Below are positions 38,563-47,186 of a stretch of 51,167 nt of DNA, in pieces. Location: the NCBI GenBank assembly GCA_002392765.1, contig DGHT01000001.1, forward strand, positions 21,971 to 73,137, written 5' to 3'. Position numbers and translations under genes: made by a program. The stretch comes from Verrucomicrobia bacterium UBA3841. Its GTDB lineage: Bacteria; Verrucomicrobiota; Kiritimatiellia; RFP12; UBA1067. A model generated the notes under the pieces. It had not been told where the DNA came from and made no database searches. It saw nothing but the letters and a program-made list of their open reading frames with translations. Numbering within the stretch: position 1 is the first letter of the stretch; every line of letters starts with the position of its first letter.

Positions 38563-40977
38563 ATGAGGGCGATATGCGGAACAATCTTTGCGGTGTGCGT
38601 GGTGGCGGCGGGCAGCCCCCTGCCAGCCGTCACCCTCACCGCAGGCAAGACGGAGGTCGTGCTAGGCGGGAAACCGACGCGCGTCGCGCAGTTTGCCGCC
38701 GAGGAGATGACGAACTTCCTCTCGCGCGTCTTCGGCGCGCCGGTGCCTGTCGTCTCCAAGCCGACATCGGGCACGACCGGAATCTGGCTCGGCACCGGTA
38801 CAGATGTCGCAGATTTTGCGCGGGACGAATTCGTAATCAAGGCGGAGCCGGGTCGCGTCGTCATCGCTGGAAGGGACTCTGCCAAGGACGATCCGAGGAA
38901 GAGCGTCGCCATGGGATCGACGGCGCTGTTTTACGAGCGGGCTACGCTCTTTGGTGTTTATGAGTTTCTGGAGCGCTTCGCGGGTTGCCGTTTCTACTTC
39001 CCCGGCGAGCTGGGTGAGATCGTGCCGCGCAAAGGAGCGCTGTCGGTTCCGCTTGGCGAGATCCGCGTCAAGCCCGACATGATGGCGCGGCGCGTCTATT
39101 CCGGGGGAGGTTCAAGCCCCAAAGCGTATGACGGCGTATGGTTCGAGGAACGTCCCAAGGATTCCGACGGCAAGGCCCTGAACTGGATGCGGCTGCGTTT
39201 CGAGACCGAGAACCATCCATGCTGCCACGGCCTTCGCAAATTCAACTACGTTGAACGGTTCGGCAAAACGAAGCCGGAGTACTTTGCGCTTCTCAAGGAC
39301 GGAACGCGCAGCAACAATCCTAACAAGCGGCTTCCTGGCCAGCTCTGCCTCACCTCTGGCATCTACGAGGAGATCTATCAGGACGTACGCGCCTACTTCA
39401 AGGGCGAGAAAGCCGCCGTTCGCGGACTGGAGCGATGGGGCAGCAACTGCGTGGACGGACGGTACGTCGATGTCATGTGCCAGGACGGCATGGTCGCCTG
39501 CCGGTGCCAGAAATGCCAGGCCGAGTACGCGCGATGCAAGGAGATATATGGCAAAGACCACGACTACGCGAACAACTGGGCGACTGAGCTTGTCTGGAGC
39601 AACACCTGCGCGATCGCGCGGCGGCTGACAGAGGAGGGGGTAAAGGGCACTGTCACGCAGATGGCGTACTATCCCTACCGCCATGTGCCGCGCATGGAGA
39701 TACCCGCCAACGTCGATGTGATGGTCGCTGAACGTGGCCCGTGGTCAGTTCCCTATCCCGAAAAGATGAAAGCGGAGATCGACGAGATTAGGTCATGGGC
39801 GGAAAAGCTTGGCCGTCCTGTCTGGATCTGGACCTATCCCGGAAAGTACCATCAACAGGGGTATCCCGGCATCCCCCACATGACGCCAAGGTGCATAGGC
39901 GCCTTCTACAAGGCGGCGGCGCCGTACATCTTCGGTTCGTTCATGGAGTCGGAGTCCGACAGGTTCCTCTACGGCTACCTCAACTACTATGTCGTCTCCC
40001 GCATCTTCTGGGACAGGAACGCAGACGTAGATGCGATACTGAAGGAGCACTACGACCTCATGTTCGGCCCGGCGGCGCCGGAAATGGATGAATTCTACCG
40101 GACAATCGAGCGCAAGTGGGTCACGGGCATCGTCGGGAACGTCACGGACACGCCGCTCGGTCCAGTGAGTACGTTGCCCAGCGCCTTTGATGTCTGGACG
40201 AAAGTCTATTCCCGTGATGTCCTGAACGAACTGCGCGGACTTCTCACCTCCGCCTCGGCGAAGGTTTCGCCCGGATCGCTCGAAGCCCGCCGCATAGAAC
40301 TGATGCGCAGCCATGTACTCGGCGGGCTGGAGGAGGAGTTCCGCAAGTACATGGACCGCATAGACCCGAAGGTAGAGGAGGCGTGGCGCGCGGCGCATCC
40401 GGGGCTGTGCAACATCGTCGCAAACGGCGACTTCAGCTTCGGGCGCATCGGCGCGAGCCATTCCTTCGGCAAGAGGGTCGGCCAAGAGATGGTCGGTTGG
40501 TACGGAAGCAGGGACTCGAGGGAAACCGACCTCGATACGCAGGTTTTCCATTCGGCCCCGGCGTCGATGCGCATCGCGCAGTCCGAAACCGACCTCTCGA
40601 AGAAATCGCACAGTGGCATACGGCAGTACGTCGCAGACGGCGAGCGCAGGCTCAAGCCCAACACGCGCTACCGTCTCTCATTTTTCGTCAAGCTTGACAA
40701 CGTCTCGCCTCTGAAGCGCGGAGGCGGCGTGGTCGCGCTCGTGTGGGACGACGACAAGAGCCTCAGGTTCCCGACTCCAGCTGCCGGCGGCGGGCCTCTG
40801 ACAGGCACGACGGACTGGATTGCGCAGAGCTACGAGTTCACGAGCGGTCCCAATACCAACGGCAGCCGCAAGAGCTATGTTGACTTGTGTATTTCGGGGG
40901 CGACAGGCACGATATGGGTTGACGACGTTCGGCTTGAAGTCGTGACGGATGCGAGTCTTGCGGATAGGCTGCAATGA
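38563..40977 (+). CDS. DUF4838 glycosidase-like protein with C-terminal CBM4/9-like domain
   Basis: An 804-residue paralogue of the preceding gene: signal (RAICGTIFAVCVVAAG), the same N-terminal domain and DUF4838 core. Long stretches, for instance 39361-39510 and 39882-40010, are identical or nearly so to the first copy even at silent sites. From about residue 510 the proteins diverge. After about 615 this one carries an unrelated module of CBM4/9 type (IVANGDFSFG...GIRQYV...LKPNTRYRLSFFVK...TIWVDDVRLEV). The pair therefore shares a catalytic core with different glycan-binding ends. Its stop overlaps an ATG that reads into the DUF6259 gene. Confidence 0.86.
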   Translation: MRAICGTIFAVCVVAAGSPLPAVTLTAGKTEVVLGGKPTRVAQFAAEEMTNFLSRVFGAPVPVVSKPTSGTTGIWLGTGTDVADFARDEFVIKAEPGRVVIAGRDSAKDDPRKSVAMGSTALFYERATLFGVYEFLERFAGCRFYFPGELGEIVPRKGALSVPLGEIRVKPDMMARRVYSGGGSSPKAYDGVWFEERPKDSDGKALNWMRLRFETENHPCCHGLRKFNYVERFGKTKPEYFALLKDGTRSNNPNKRLPGQLCLTSGIYEEIYQDVRAYFKGEKAAVRGLERWGSNCVDGRYVDVMCQDGMVACRCQKCQAEYARCKEIYGKDHDYANNWATELVWSNTCAIARRLTEEGVKGTVTQMAYYPYRHVPRMEIPANVDVMVAERGPWSVPYPEKMKAEIDEIRSWAEKLGRPVWIWTYPGKYHQQGYPGIPHMTPRCIGAFYKAAAPYIFGSFMESESDRFLYGYLNYYVVSRIFWDRNADVDAILKEHYDLMFGPAAPEMDEFYRTIERKWVTGIVGNVTDTPLGPVSTLPSAFDVWTKVYSRDVLNELRGLLTSASAKVSPGSLEARRIELMRSHVLGGLEEEFRKYMDRIDPKVEEAWRAAHPGLCNIVANGDFSFGRIGASHSFGKRVGQEMVGWYGSRDSRETDLDTQVFHSAPASMRIAQSETDLSKKSHSGIRQYVADGERRLKPNTRYRLSFFVKLDNVSPLKRGGGVVALVWDDDKSLRFPTPAAGGGPLTGTTDWIAQSYEFTSGPNTNGSRKSYVDLCISGATGTIWVDDVRLEVVTDASLADRLQ

Positions 40978-40988
40978 AAGGATGCGCG

Positions 40989-43106
40989 ATGAACAGAAAA
41001 AGATTGGTCAGGCTTGGCAGTGCGTCACTGGCCTTTGCGGCGGCATGCTGCTCCGTGACTGCCATGGCCGCGCCGGGGGTGAGGCTTGGCGAGGCCGAGG
41101 TGGGTTTCAGGATTCACCTTGGCGTGATGAAGGTCTCTGGCACCGACATCTCGAACGACGAGATGGCGGAGCTGTCGGTTACGACGAACGGCGCGACCAT
41201 CACCGGCGTGTGGAAGGGACATCCGCTGTTTGGCGACGACTTCACCGCGACGGCGACGTTCACCGAGAGTGACGGCGGCTGGGAGTACGGGTTCGAATGG
41301 AAGAACCTAGCCGGCTGGAAGTTCTTCGTGGAGTCCGTGTCGTTCCCGGATGTCGTGGTGCCGCGTACGGACAACAGCGGCGTCCTCTACTCGCGCAACC
41401 ACGGCATGGGGATGATCCGCCGCCCGAAGTGGTCCGACTGGGGCTGGGAGCGCGAGCCGTTCGTGAACGACGGGATGCGCGAATTCCAGTTCACGGCGCT
41501 TCTGGACGACGATATGGGGTGCTGGTATGTCGATGCGCGCGATCCGCTGGCGCGCTTCAAGAGGTCGTACGCCTACTGCCGCGTCGGTCTTGCCGACCCG
41601 CATGCGCGAATAGGAATACTCTCGTTCGTGCCGTCGGTCCGAGAGCAGACAACGCATTATGTTCTTCCGTGGAAGGGTCTGATACGCCCGTTTCGAGGCG
41701 GATGGTGGGACGCCGCGCGGATATACCGCCCCTGGGCGCTGGAGCAGGGCTGGGCGAAGGCGGCGGCGGAACGCCGGGAGGCCCCCGGCTTCCAGAAGCT
41801 CCGCGAAATCTGCTTCTGGGCGTGGAACCGGGGCGGATGCGACGCCGTGGCGCGTCCGCTCGAGAAGTTCGCGGCGGACTCCGGCGTGCCGTGCGCCCTG
41901 CACTGGGACTGGTGGCACCTCTATCCGAAGGACGTCGGCTATCCGACGTACTGGCCGCCGTACGAGGGCGTGGCGAAGTTCGCCGACACGATCGCCTCGC
42001 TGAAGAAGGCCGGATGCTACACGATGGTTTACGTGAACGGAATGAGCCGCGACCGCGACGACCCCTCCTGGGCAGATGGCGGAGAGCGCGAGGCGCGGTT
42101 CGAGCATGACGGAACGATACGCGGCAACCACTGGAACCCGCACACGGCGGAGCCTCACCGCCTCACGACTGTCTGCGGGGAGGGAGAGTGCTTCCAGCGC
42201 ATGATAGGGGACGTGGTGGAGAAGCTTCGCGAAGTCGGGCTGGACGCCGTTTACCTCGACCAGGTAAGCTGCGCGGCGGCAAACCGCTGCTGGAGTCCGT
42301 ACCACCGCCATCCGAAGGGCGACGTCGTCGGGCCTCTGCTTGGCTACCACCGCTATCTTTCCGACGTGCGCGGCCGGAATCCGGGGCTTCACCTCGGAAG
42401 CGAAGAGGTGTCGGAGGCGTTCCTCTCGGACTTCGACCTTTTCATCTCGCTTTTCGGCACAAGCTACGAGCGCTGCGGACTTGGCGTGCTGCCCGAGTTC
42501 GAGGCCGTGCCGGTGTGGAACGCGGTGTACCACGGACTGTGCGCGGTCTTCGGCTCGTACCTTCTAATCGACGGCATCCCTCCGTGGGACGAAGACCGCT
42601 GGCCGGCGGAGAGGAAGTGGAAGCCCGAGCAGGAGCTTGACTGGAACGCGCTCTTCCCCGACCAGTTCGCGGTGGAGTTCGCGAGGACCGTCGCATGGGG
42701 CAATCAGCCGACGGCGCATGCCCTGCGCATGGAGCACGTCACGAACCCCAAATACGCCGCATCGTACAGGTTCATGATAGACGCGGCGAGGTTCTATCGC
42801 GAGAACAGGAAGTATCTCTTCGACGGGGAGATGCTCGATCCGGGGCGGATAGACTGCGCCGCAAGGAAGGTGGATTTCCAGCGGCGCGGCATCTACAGCG
42901 CCGCAGGGGAGTACGCCACGGCGACGCAGCCGGCCCTGCCGACCGTGTTCCACAACGTGTGGAAGGCGCCGGACGGGACGATTGCCGCCGTGTTGGTGAA
43001 CTGGTCGCGCGAGGAGCAGCGGTATTCGTTGGAATGTCCGTCCGGCGCGGCGTCGGGCACGCTCAAGCCCCTGTCCTTCGGTCTCGTCGTCATGAACAAT
43101 CAATGA
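40989..43106 (+). CDS. DUF6259-type TIM-barrel glycosidase-like protein
   Basis: A 705-residue secreted protein. Signal peptide about 1-26 (RLVRLGSASLAFAAACCSVTAMAA). An N-terminal beta-sandwich (30-220) is followed by a barrel region with WWHLYPKDVGYPTYWPPYEG, TMVYVNGMSRD, GLDAVYLDQVSC and LHLGSEEVSE, the last two bearing Asp and Glu candidates for catalysis as in GH36-like barrels. A small C-terminal beta domain (TVFHNVWKAPDGTIAAVLVNW) ends it. This resembles DUF6259 proteins; no activity can be claimed. I prefer ATG 40989, which uses the AAAGG immediately after the previous stop, over the overlapping ATG 40974. Confidence 0.8.
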   Translation: MNRKRLVRLGSASLAFAAACCSVTAMAAPGVRLGEAEVGFRIHLGVMKVSGTDISNDEMAELSVTTNGATITGVWKGHPLFGDDFTATATFTESDGGWEYGFEWKNLAGWKFFVESVSFPDVVVPRTDNSGVLYSRNHGMGMIRRPKWSDWGWEREPFVNDGMREFQFTALLDDDMGCWYVDARDPLARFKRSYAYCRVGLADPHARIGILSFVPSVREQTTHYVLPWKGLIRPFRGGWWDAARIYRPWALEQGWAKAAAERREAPGFQKLREICFWAWNRGGCDAVARPLEKFAADSGVPCALHWDWWHLYPKDVGYPTYWPPYEGVAKFADTIASLKKAGCYTMVYVNGMSRDRDDPSWADGGEREARFEHDGTIRGNHWNPHTAEPHRLTTVCGEGECFQRMIGDVVEKLREVGLDAVYLDQVSCAAANRCWSPYHRHPKGDVVGPLLGYHRYLSDVRGRNPGLHLGSEEVSEAFLSDFDLFISLFGTSYERCGLGVLPEFEAVPVWNAVYHGLCAVFGSYLLIDGIPPWDEDRWPAERKWKPEQELDWNALFPDQFAVEFARTVAWGNQPTAHALRMEHVTNPKYAASYRFMIDAARFYRENRKYLFDGEMLDPGRIDCAARKVDFQRRGIYSAAGEYATATQPALPTVFHNVWKAPDGTIAAVLVNWSREEQRYSLECPSGAASGTLKPLSFGLVVMNNQ

Positions 43107-43117
43107 AAGGCTACGCC

Positions 43118-44656
43118 ATGCACTTCACAAGACGAAACTTCCTGATAGGCGGCGCTTCGGCGTTCGGGGCGCTCGGGGCGTTCGGCGGCAATCGCTTCCT
43201 CGCCGCCTCCGCTGTCGGCGCAGTGACGGGAACGAGAAAGCCGAACCTGCGCTTCGGCCTCCTCTCCGACATACACATCACGCACGTCGCCGCGGAAAAT
43301 CAGGCGCTGGCGGCTCGCGACGTGCAGACGTTCAAGGCGGCCCTCGAATGGTTCAGGAACGCGAAAGTCGACGCCGTGGTGATTGCCGGAGACCTGGCGA
43401 ACCATGGGCTTGGAGAGCAACTTGTGGCCGTGGCCGAGGCGTGGTATTCGGTGTTCCCCGACGACAGGCGCCCCGACGGGTCTCGCGTGGAGAAGGTGTT
43501 TGTCACGGGCAACCACGACTGGGTAGGGTATACTTACGGAGGCGGCCTCGGGGCGAAGAAATACCCGGACGCGACGGAGCGCGCCAGGCATCTGCTGCAG
43601 AACGACATGGCCGGCTGGTGGGGCATGGCGTTCCGCGAACCGTATTCGCCTATCTATTCAAAGACGGTAAAAGGCTACACCTTCATCGGCTCGCACTGGG
43701 ACGGAGTGGAGGCAAGATTGGATTGCTACGACGCCAACTTCAACCGAATCGAGGATTTCATGGCGAAGAACGGGAAGAAGATCGATCCGTCTCATCCCTT
43801 CTTCTATGTGCAGCACCCTCATCTGAAGGACACGTGCTACGGTCCACGGGCGTGGGGGCACGACAATGGGATAACGACAAAGACGCTTTCCGCCTATCCG
43901 AACGCGATTGCGCTGTCAGGGCATTCGCACTACTCCATCACCGACGAGCGCTCCATCTGGCAGGGCTCGTTCACGTCCGTAGGTTCAGGGTCGCTTCGCT
44001 ACACGACGATACCTCTGGTGTCGCAAAAGACGACGGCATTCGAGAACTGCCGCGCAGACTGGAAGACGGATGCCCGCAAGCTCATGCCGGTAATCACGAC
44101 CGGGGACTGCGGACAGGGGATGCTGTGGAGCGTTTACGATGACTGCATCGTCGTGAACCGCCGCGAATTCCGGTCCGGACTGGACCTTGGGGATGATTGG
44201 ATCCTTCCGCTTCCTGCGGCCGAGCCGAAGCCTTTCGCCTTTGCAGAGCATGCGAAGAAGCTGCGCGCACCTGAGTTCCCGAGAGACGCGAAGCCGTCTA
44301 TTGCCGAGACCGTTGCAAAGAATCGCGGCGGGAAGTCCAAGGACGGCAGCGAAGTGATTCCTTCGGAGGATACGCCTGCGCTTTCGGTGACCGTGCCGCC
44401 GGTCGTGCCGGACAACCGGGCGCGCCTGTTCACGCTGGAGTTCACGGCACAGACGGCAAACGGCAGGCGCCTGACGAAGTTCATCGTCCCGGAAGGCTAC
44501 AACCATTCGCTGAAGCACGAAAAGGCAAAGGCGCAACAGGTATGCTATTTCCGGAAGGACGAGCTTGGCGAAGGCGCCGTGCGGTTCTCCGTCACGCCGA
44601 TAAACTGCTTCGGGGTTCGCGGAAGGACTATCGAGGCTTCGTACGGGCGGACGTGA
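43118..44656 (+). CDS. Tat-exported calcineurin-like metallophosphatase
   Basis: A 512-residue protein with a twin-arginine signal (HFTRRNFLIGGASAFGALGAFGG). The metallophosphatase motifs are LLSDIHITH, IAGDLANHG, VTGNHDW, VQHPHLKD and SGHSHYS. An extra C-terminal beta domain (about 410-510) ends in KDELGEGAVRFSVTPINCFG. A remnant of a gene with the same tail lies downstream at 49926. The start at 43118 uses the AAAGG after the previous stop; ATG 43103 (overlapping it) is the alternative, the same arrangement as in the DUF6259 gene. Its role in a polysaccharide locus is unclear; removal of phosphate groups from glycans is one possibility. Confidence 0.87.
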   Translation: MHFTRRNFLIGGASAFGALGAFGGNRFLAASAVGAVTGTRKPNLRFGLLSDIHITHVAAENQALAARDVQTFKAALEWFRNAKVDAVVIAGDLANHGLGEQLVAVAEAWYSVFPDDRRPDGSRVEKVFVTGNHDWVGYTYGGGLGAKKYPDATERARHLLQNDMAGWWGMAFREPYSPIYSKTVKGYTFIGSHWDGVEARLDCYDANFNRIEDFMAKNGKKIDPSHPFFYVQHPHLKDTCYGPRAWGHDNGITTKTLSAYPNAIALSGHSHYSITDERSIWQGSFTSVGSGSLRYTTIPLVSQKTTAFENCRADWKTDARKLMPVITTGDCGQGMLWSVYDDCIVVNRREFRSGLDLGDDWILPLPAAEPKPFAFAEHAKKLRAPEFPRDAKPSIAETVAKNRGGKSKDGSEVIPSEDTPALSVTVPPVVPDNRARLFTLEFTAQTANGRRLTKFIVPEGYNHSLKHEKAKAQQVCYFRKDELGEGAVRFSVTPINCFGVRGRTIEASYGRT

Positions 44657-44694
44657 TGAAGTGGCACGGAAGGCATAATAGGACTTGGGGGAAT

Positions 44695-47166
44695 ATGATG
44701 AGGTCATCATTTACAGCTTCCTTGCTTTCATATTGTCTGATTTCTTGTCTTGCCTTGCAGGCGGCTTCTATCGTCTCGGTTGGCGAAGTCGAACTGAAGA
44801 CCTATCCGTTCTCCGACCCGGACCCCGTTCCGCCGGTTGCGGAGAAGAGGTTCCCCTATTTCCGCTACGACGGCTCTTCGGCTTCGTCTAGCCCCCGCGT
44901 GTTCAAGGCCGTCGAAATGAGCAACGGAAGGATATCCCTGACATTGCTCCCCGAGTCGGGAGGCAAAGTGTGGGGAGCGACAGACGTCAAAACCGGATTC
45001 GACTTCATCTACAGAAATCACGCGGCGAAGTTTAGGAATGTCGCAATGCGCGGTCCGTGGTGGTCGGGCGGCATAGAGTACAACTTCGGGATAATCGGAC
45101 ACGGTCCTTATACCTCGACGCCGGTCGACTATGCCGTGCGCACGAACGCGGACGGCTCGGTGAGCTGCTTCGTCGCCGTAGACGAGCTGATCTGCCGAAC
45201 CTCCTATCAAGTTGAGGTGAGGCTTGCGCCTGATACGGACAGCTTCACCACGCGCGTACTCTGGCACAACTCTTCGGGGCTTCCTGTTCCTTATTACCAT
45301 TGGATGAACATGGCGGCACACGTCGAAGACGATATGGTGCTAAAGTTCGACGGAAAGGCGGAGATAGGACACCAGGGCGACGCGCATCCGTGGCCGGTCG
45401 ATTCCGAAGGACGACACCTCGACAAGTACGCCGCCAACGCATTTGGCGGAAACAAGTCCTATCACGTCCTGAACGGCGACAACCGCGTGTTCGGCGTTTG
45501 GTATCCGTCCCGCTACCTTGGCTTCATCCACGAGAATGCGTCCTGCGACAAGTACGGGCGCAAGGTGTGGATGTGGACCCAGTCGCGCGAGGGCGCGATA
45601 TGGGAAGACCTATTGACGGACTCCGACGGTCAGTACGTCGAGCTTCAGAGCGGACGCGCCTTCAACCAGCCGCGCTTCGCCACGGTGAAGACTCCGTTCA
45701 AGCATCCGTCGTTCTCGCCGGGGCGCACGGACTCGTTCATTGAACGCTGGGGCGTCGTGAGGGATGAATCCGCATATTTGCCGAAAGGGAAGAATCCGCC
45801 ATCTGCGGCTGTTCCGCGTCCTGTCGAGTCGCCAAAAGACTTCGACTGGAACGGCGTCTACGGCCACTACCTGCGCGGGCAGCAGGCGATACGCGAGCGC
45901 GAAGACGTACTTGGCGAAAAAGAGCTGAACGCCGCGCTTGCGATTGACGGGAACTTCGCGCCTGCGCTTGACGAGCTTGCGTTTCTGATGATACGGCGCG
46001 GCAGATATGGCGACGCGCTTGAACTGGCGGCAAAGTCTTTGTCTGTCGATACATACGACGGCGCGGCGAACTACGCGGCGGGATTCGCGGCGTTTGCGGC
46101 GAACGACAATGCTACGGCAAGGGAGCGGCTTGGACTTGCGTCTTATTCCGCAGAATTCCGCAATGCGTCATACGCGCTCCTTGCGCGCATATCTCTCCGC
46201 GAACAGGACTGGCGCAGCGCTGTCGCGATGGCCGAGCGCGTCCTTGCGGCAGACAGCGCGAACCGCGACGCATTGCTTGCGAAAATTGCCGCGCTGAGGC
46301 TTTGCGGCGATGCGGAGGCGGCGCGGAATGCGGCATCTGCCGCGCTTGGCGTTTGGCCGCTCTTCCATGCGGCGAAGTATGAGGCGAGCCGTGTCGGCGT
46401 TGGCGGAGACTGGACTGACGCCATGCAGAACGAATTCCCCGAAGAGACACTTCTTGAAATCGCGTCGTGGTACAGGGAGTCGGGGCTTGAGGACGACGCA
46501 AAGAGGATCGAGCGGCGTGCTGGAGATTGCCCGATGGCGAAGATTCGCCTTGGCGACTATGACGCGGCGGCGAGACTCCCCCTGCCACGACTATTTCCGT
46601 TCCGCAGGGAGGACATTCCAGCTCTCGACAAGGCCGTGTCCGAGCATCCATCGTGGAAGTTCAAATACTACCGTGCGGTGCTGGCGGCGTATTTTCAGGA
46701 CGATGCACTTGCCGACAGGTTGCTTGATGGCTGCGGGAGCGAGCCGGACGATTTTGCGTTCTACCTGTTCCGTGCTTCTCGCAGAACTGCGGACAAGAGG
46801 CTTGCCGACCTCAACCGTGCTGCGTTGTTCTCCGATAACTGGCGCATTGGCAGAGACATTGCGGCGTTTCATGTCGCGAATAGCGAATGGGAGAAGAGTC
46901 TTGATGCGGCCAGCCGGTTCTTGAAGTTGAACCCGGGCAACAATCCGTTGCAGATAGCGTATGCCCGCGCCCTAAATGGATGCCGCCGCTGGCGCGAGGC
47001 GGTGGAGTTCCTGAAGGGCATCCGGATACTGCCCTCGGAGTTCGGCGACAATGCCTGGAACATCTGGCACGAAGCGTGGAAGAACCTCGGCGACGACAAG
47101 ATGGCAGACACATACCCCGAAAACCTCGGCAAGGGCGAGCCATACAGGATGCGTGCGCACGAGTAA
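44695..47166 (+). CDS. DUF5107 and TPR protein, secreted
   Basis: An 823-residue protein. Signal peptide about 1-26 (RSSFTASLLSYCLISCLALQAAS). The N-terminal DUF5107 region (about 30-370) is beta-rich and resembles galactose-mutarotase-type supersandwich folds (GRISLTLLPESGGKVWGATDVKTG, WWSGGIEYNFG, YYHWMNMA). It is followed by about 400 residues of TPR-like helical repeats (ALAIDGNFAPALDELAFLMIRRGRYGDALELAAKSL and others). I chose ATG 44695, with TTGGGGG upstream, because it begins the signal peptide. ATG 44656 overlapping the previous stop would add 13 residues. Likely binds or acts on sugars while scaffolding partners (inference). Confidence 0.82.
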   Translation: MMRSSFTASLLSYCLISCLALQAASIVSVGEVELKTYPFSDPDPVPPVAEKRFPYFRYDGSSASSSPRVFKAVEMSNGRISLTLLPESGGKVWGATDVKTGFDFIYRNHAAKFRNVAMRGPWWSGGIEYNFGIIGHGPYTSTPVDYAVRTNADGSVSCFVAVDELICRTSYQVEVRLAPDTDSFTTRVLWHNSSGLPVPYYHWMNMAAHVEDDMVLKFDGKAEIGHQGDAHPWPVDSEGRHLDKYAANAFGGNKSYHVLNGDNRVFGVWYPSRYLGFIHENASCDKYGRKVWMWTQSREGAIWEDLLTDSDGQYVELQSGRAFNQPRFATVKTPFKHPSFSPGRTDSFIERWGVVRDESAYLPKGKNPPSAAVPRPVESPKDFDWNGVYGHYLRGQQAIREREDVLGEKELNAALAIDGNFAPALDELAFLMIRRGRYGDALELAAKSLSVDTYDGAANYAAGFAAFAANDNATARERLGLASYSAEFRNASYALLARISLREQDWRSAVAMAERVLAADSANRDALLAKIAALRLCGDAEAARNAASAALGVWPLFHAAKYEASRVGVGGDWTDAMQNEFPEETLLEIASWYRESGLEDDAKRIERRAGDCPMAKIRLGDYDAAARLPLPRLFPFRREDIPALDKAVSEHPSWKFKYYRAVLAAYFQDDALADRLLDGCGSEPDDFAFYLFRASRRTADKRLADLNRAALFSDNWRIGRDIAAFHVANSEWEKSLDAASRFLKLNPGNNPLQIAYARALNGCRRWREAVEFLKGIRILPSEFGDNAWNIWHEAWKNLGDDKMADTYPENLGKGEPYRMRAHE

Positions 47167-47186
47167 CACATACAAGGAGTGAATTC

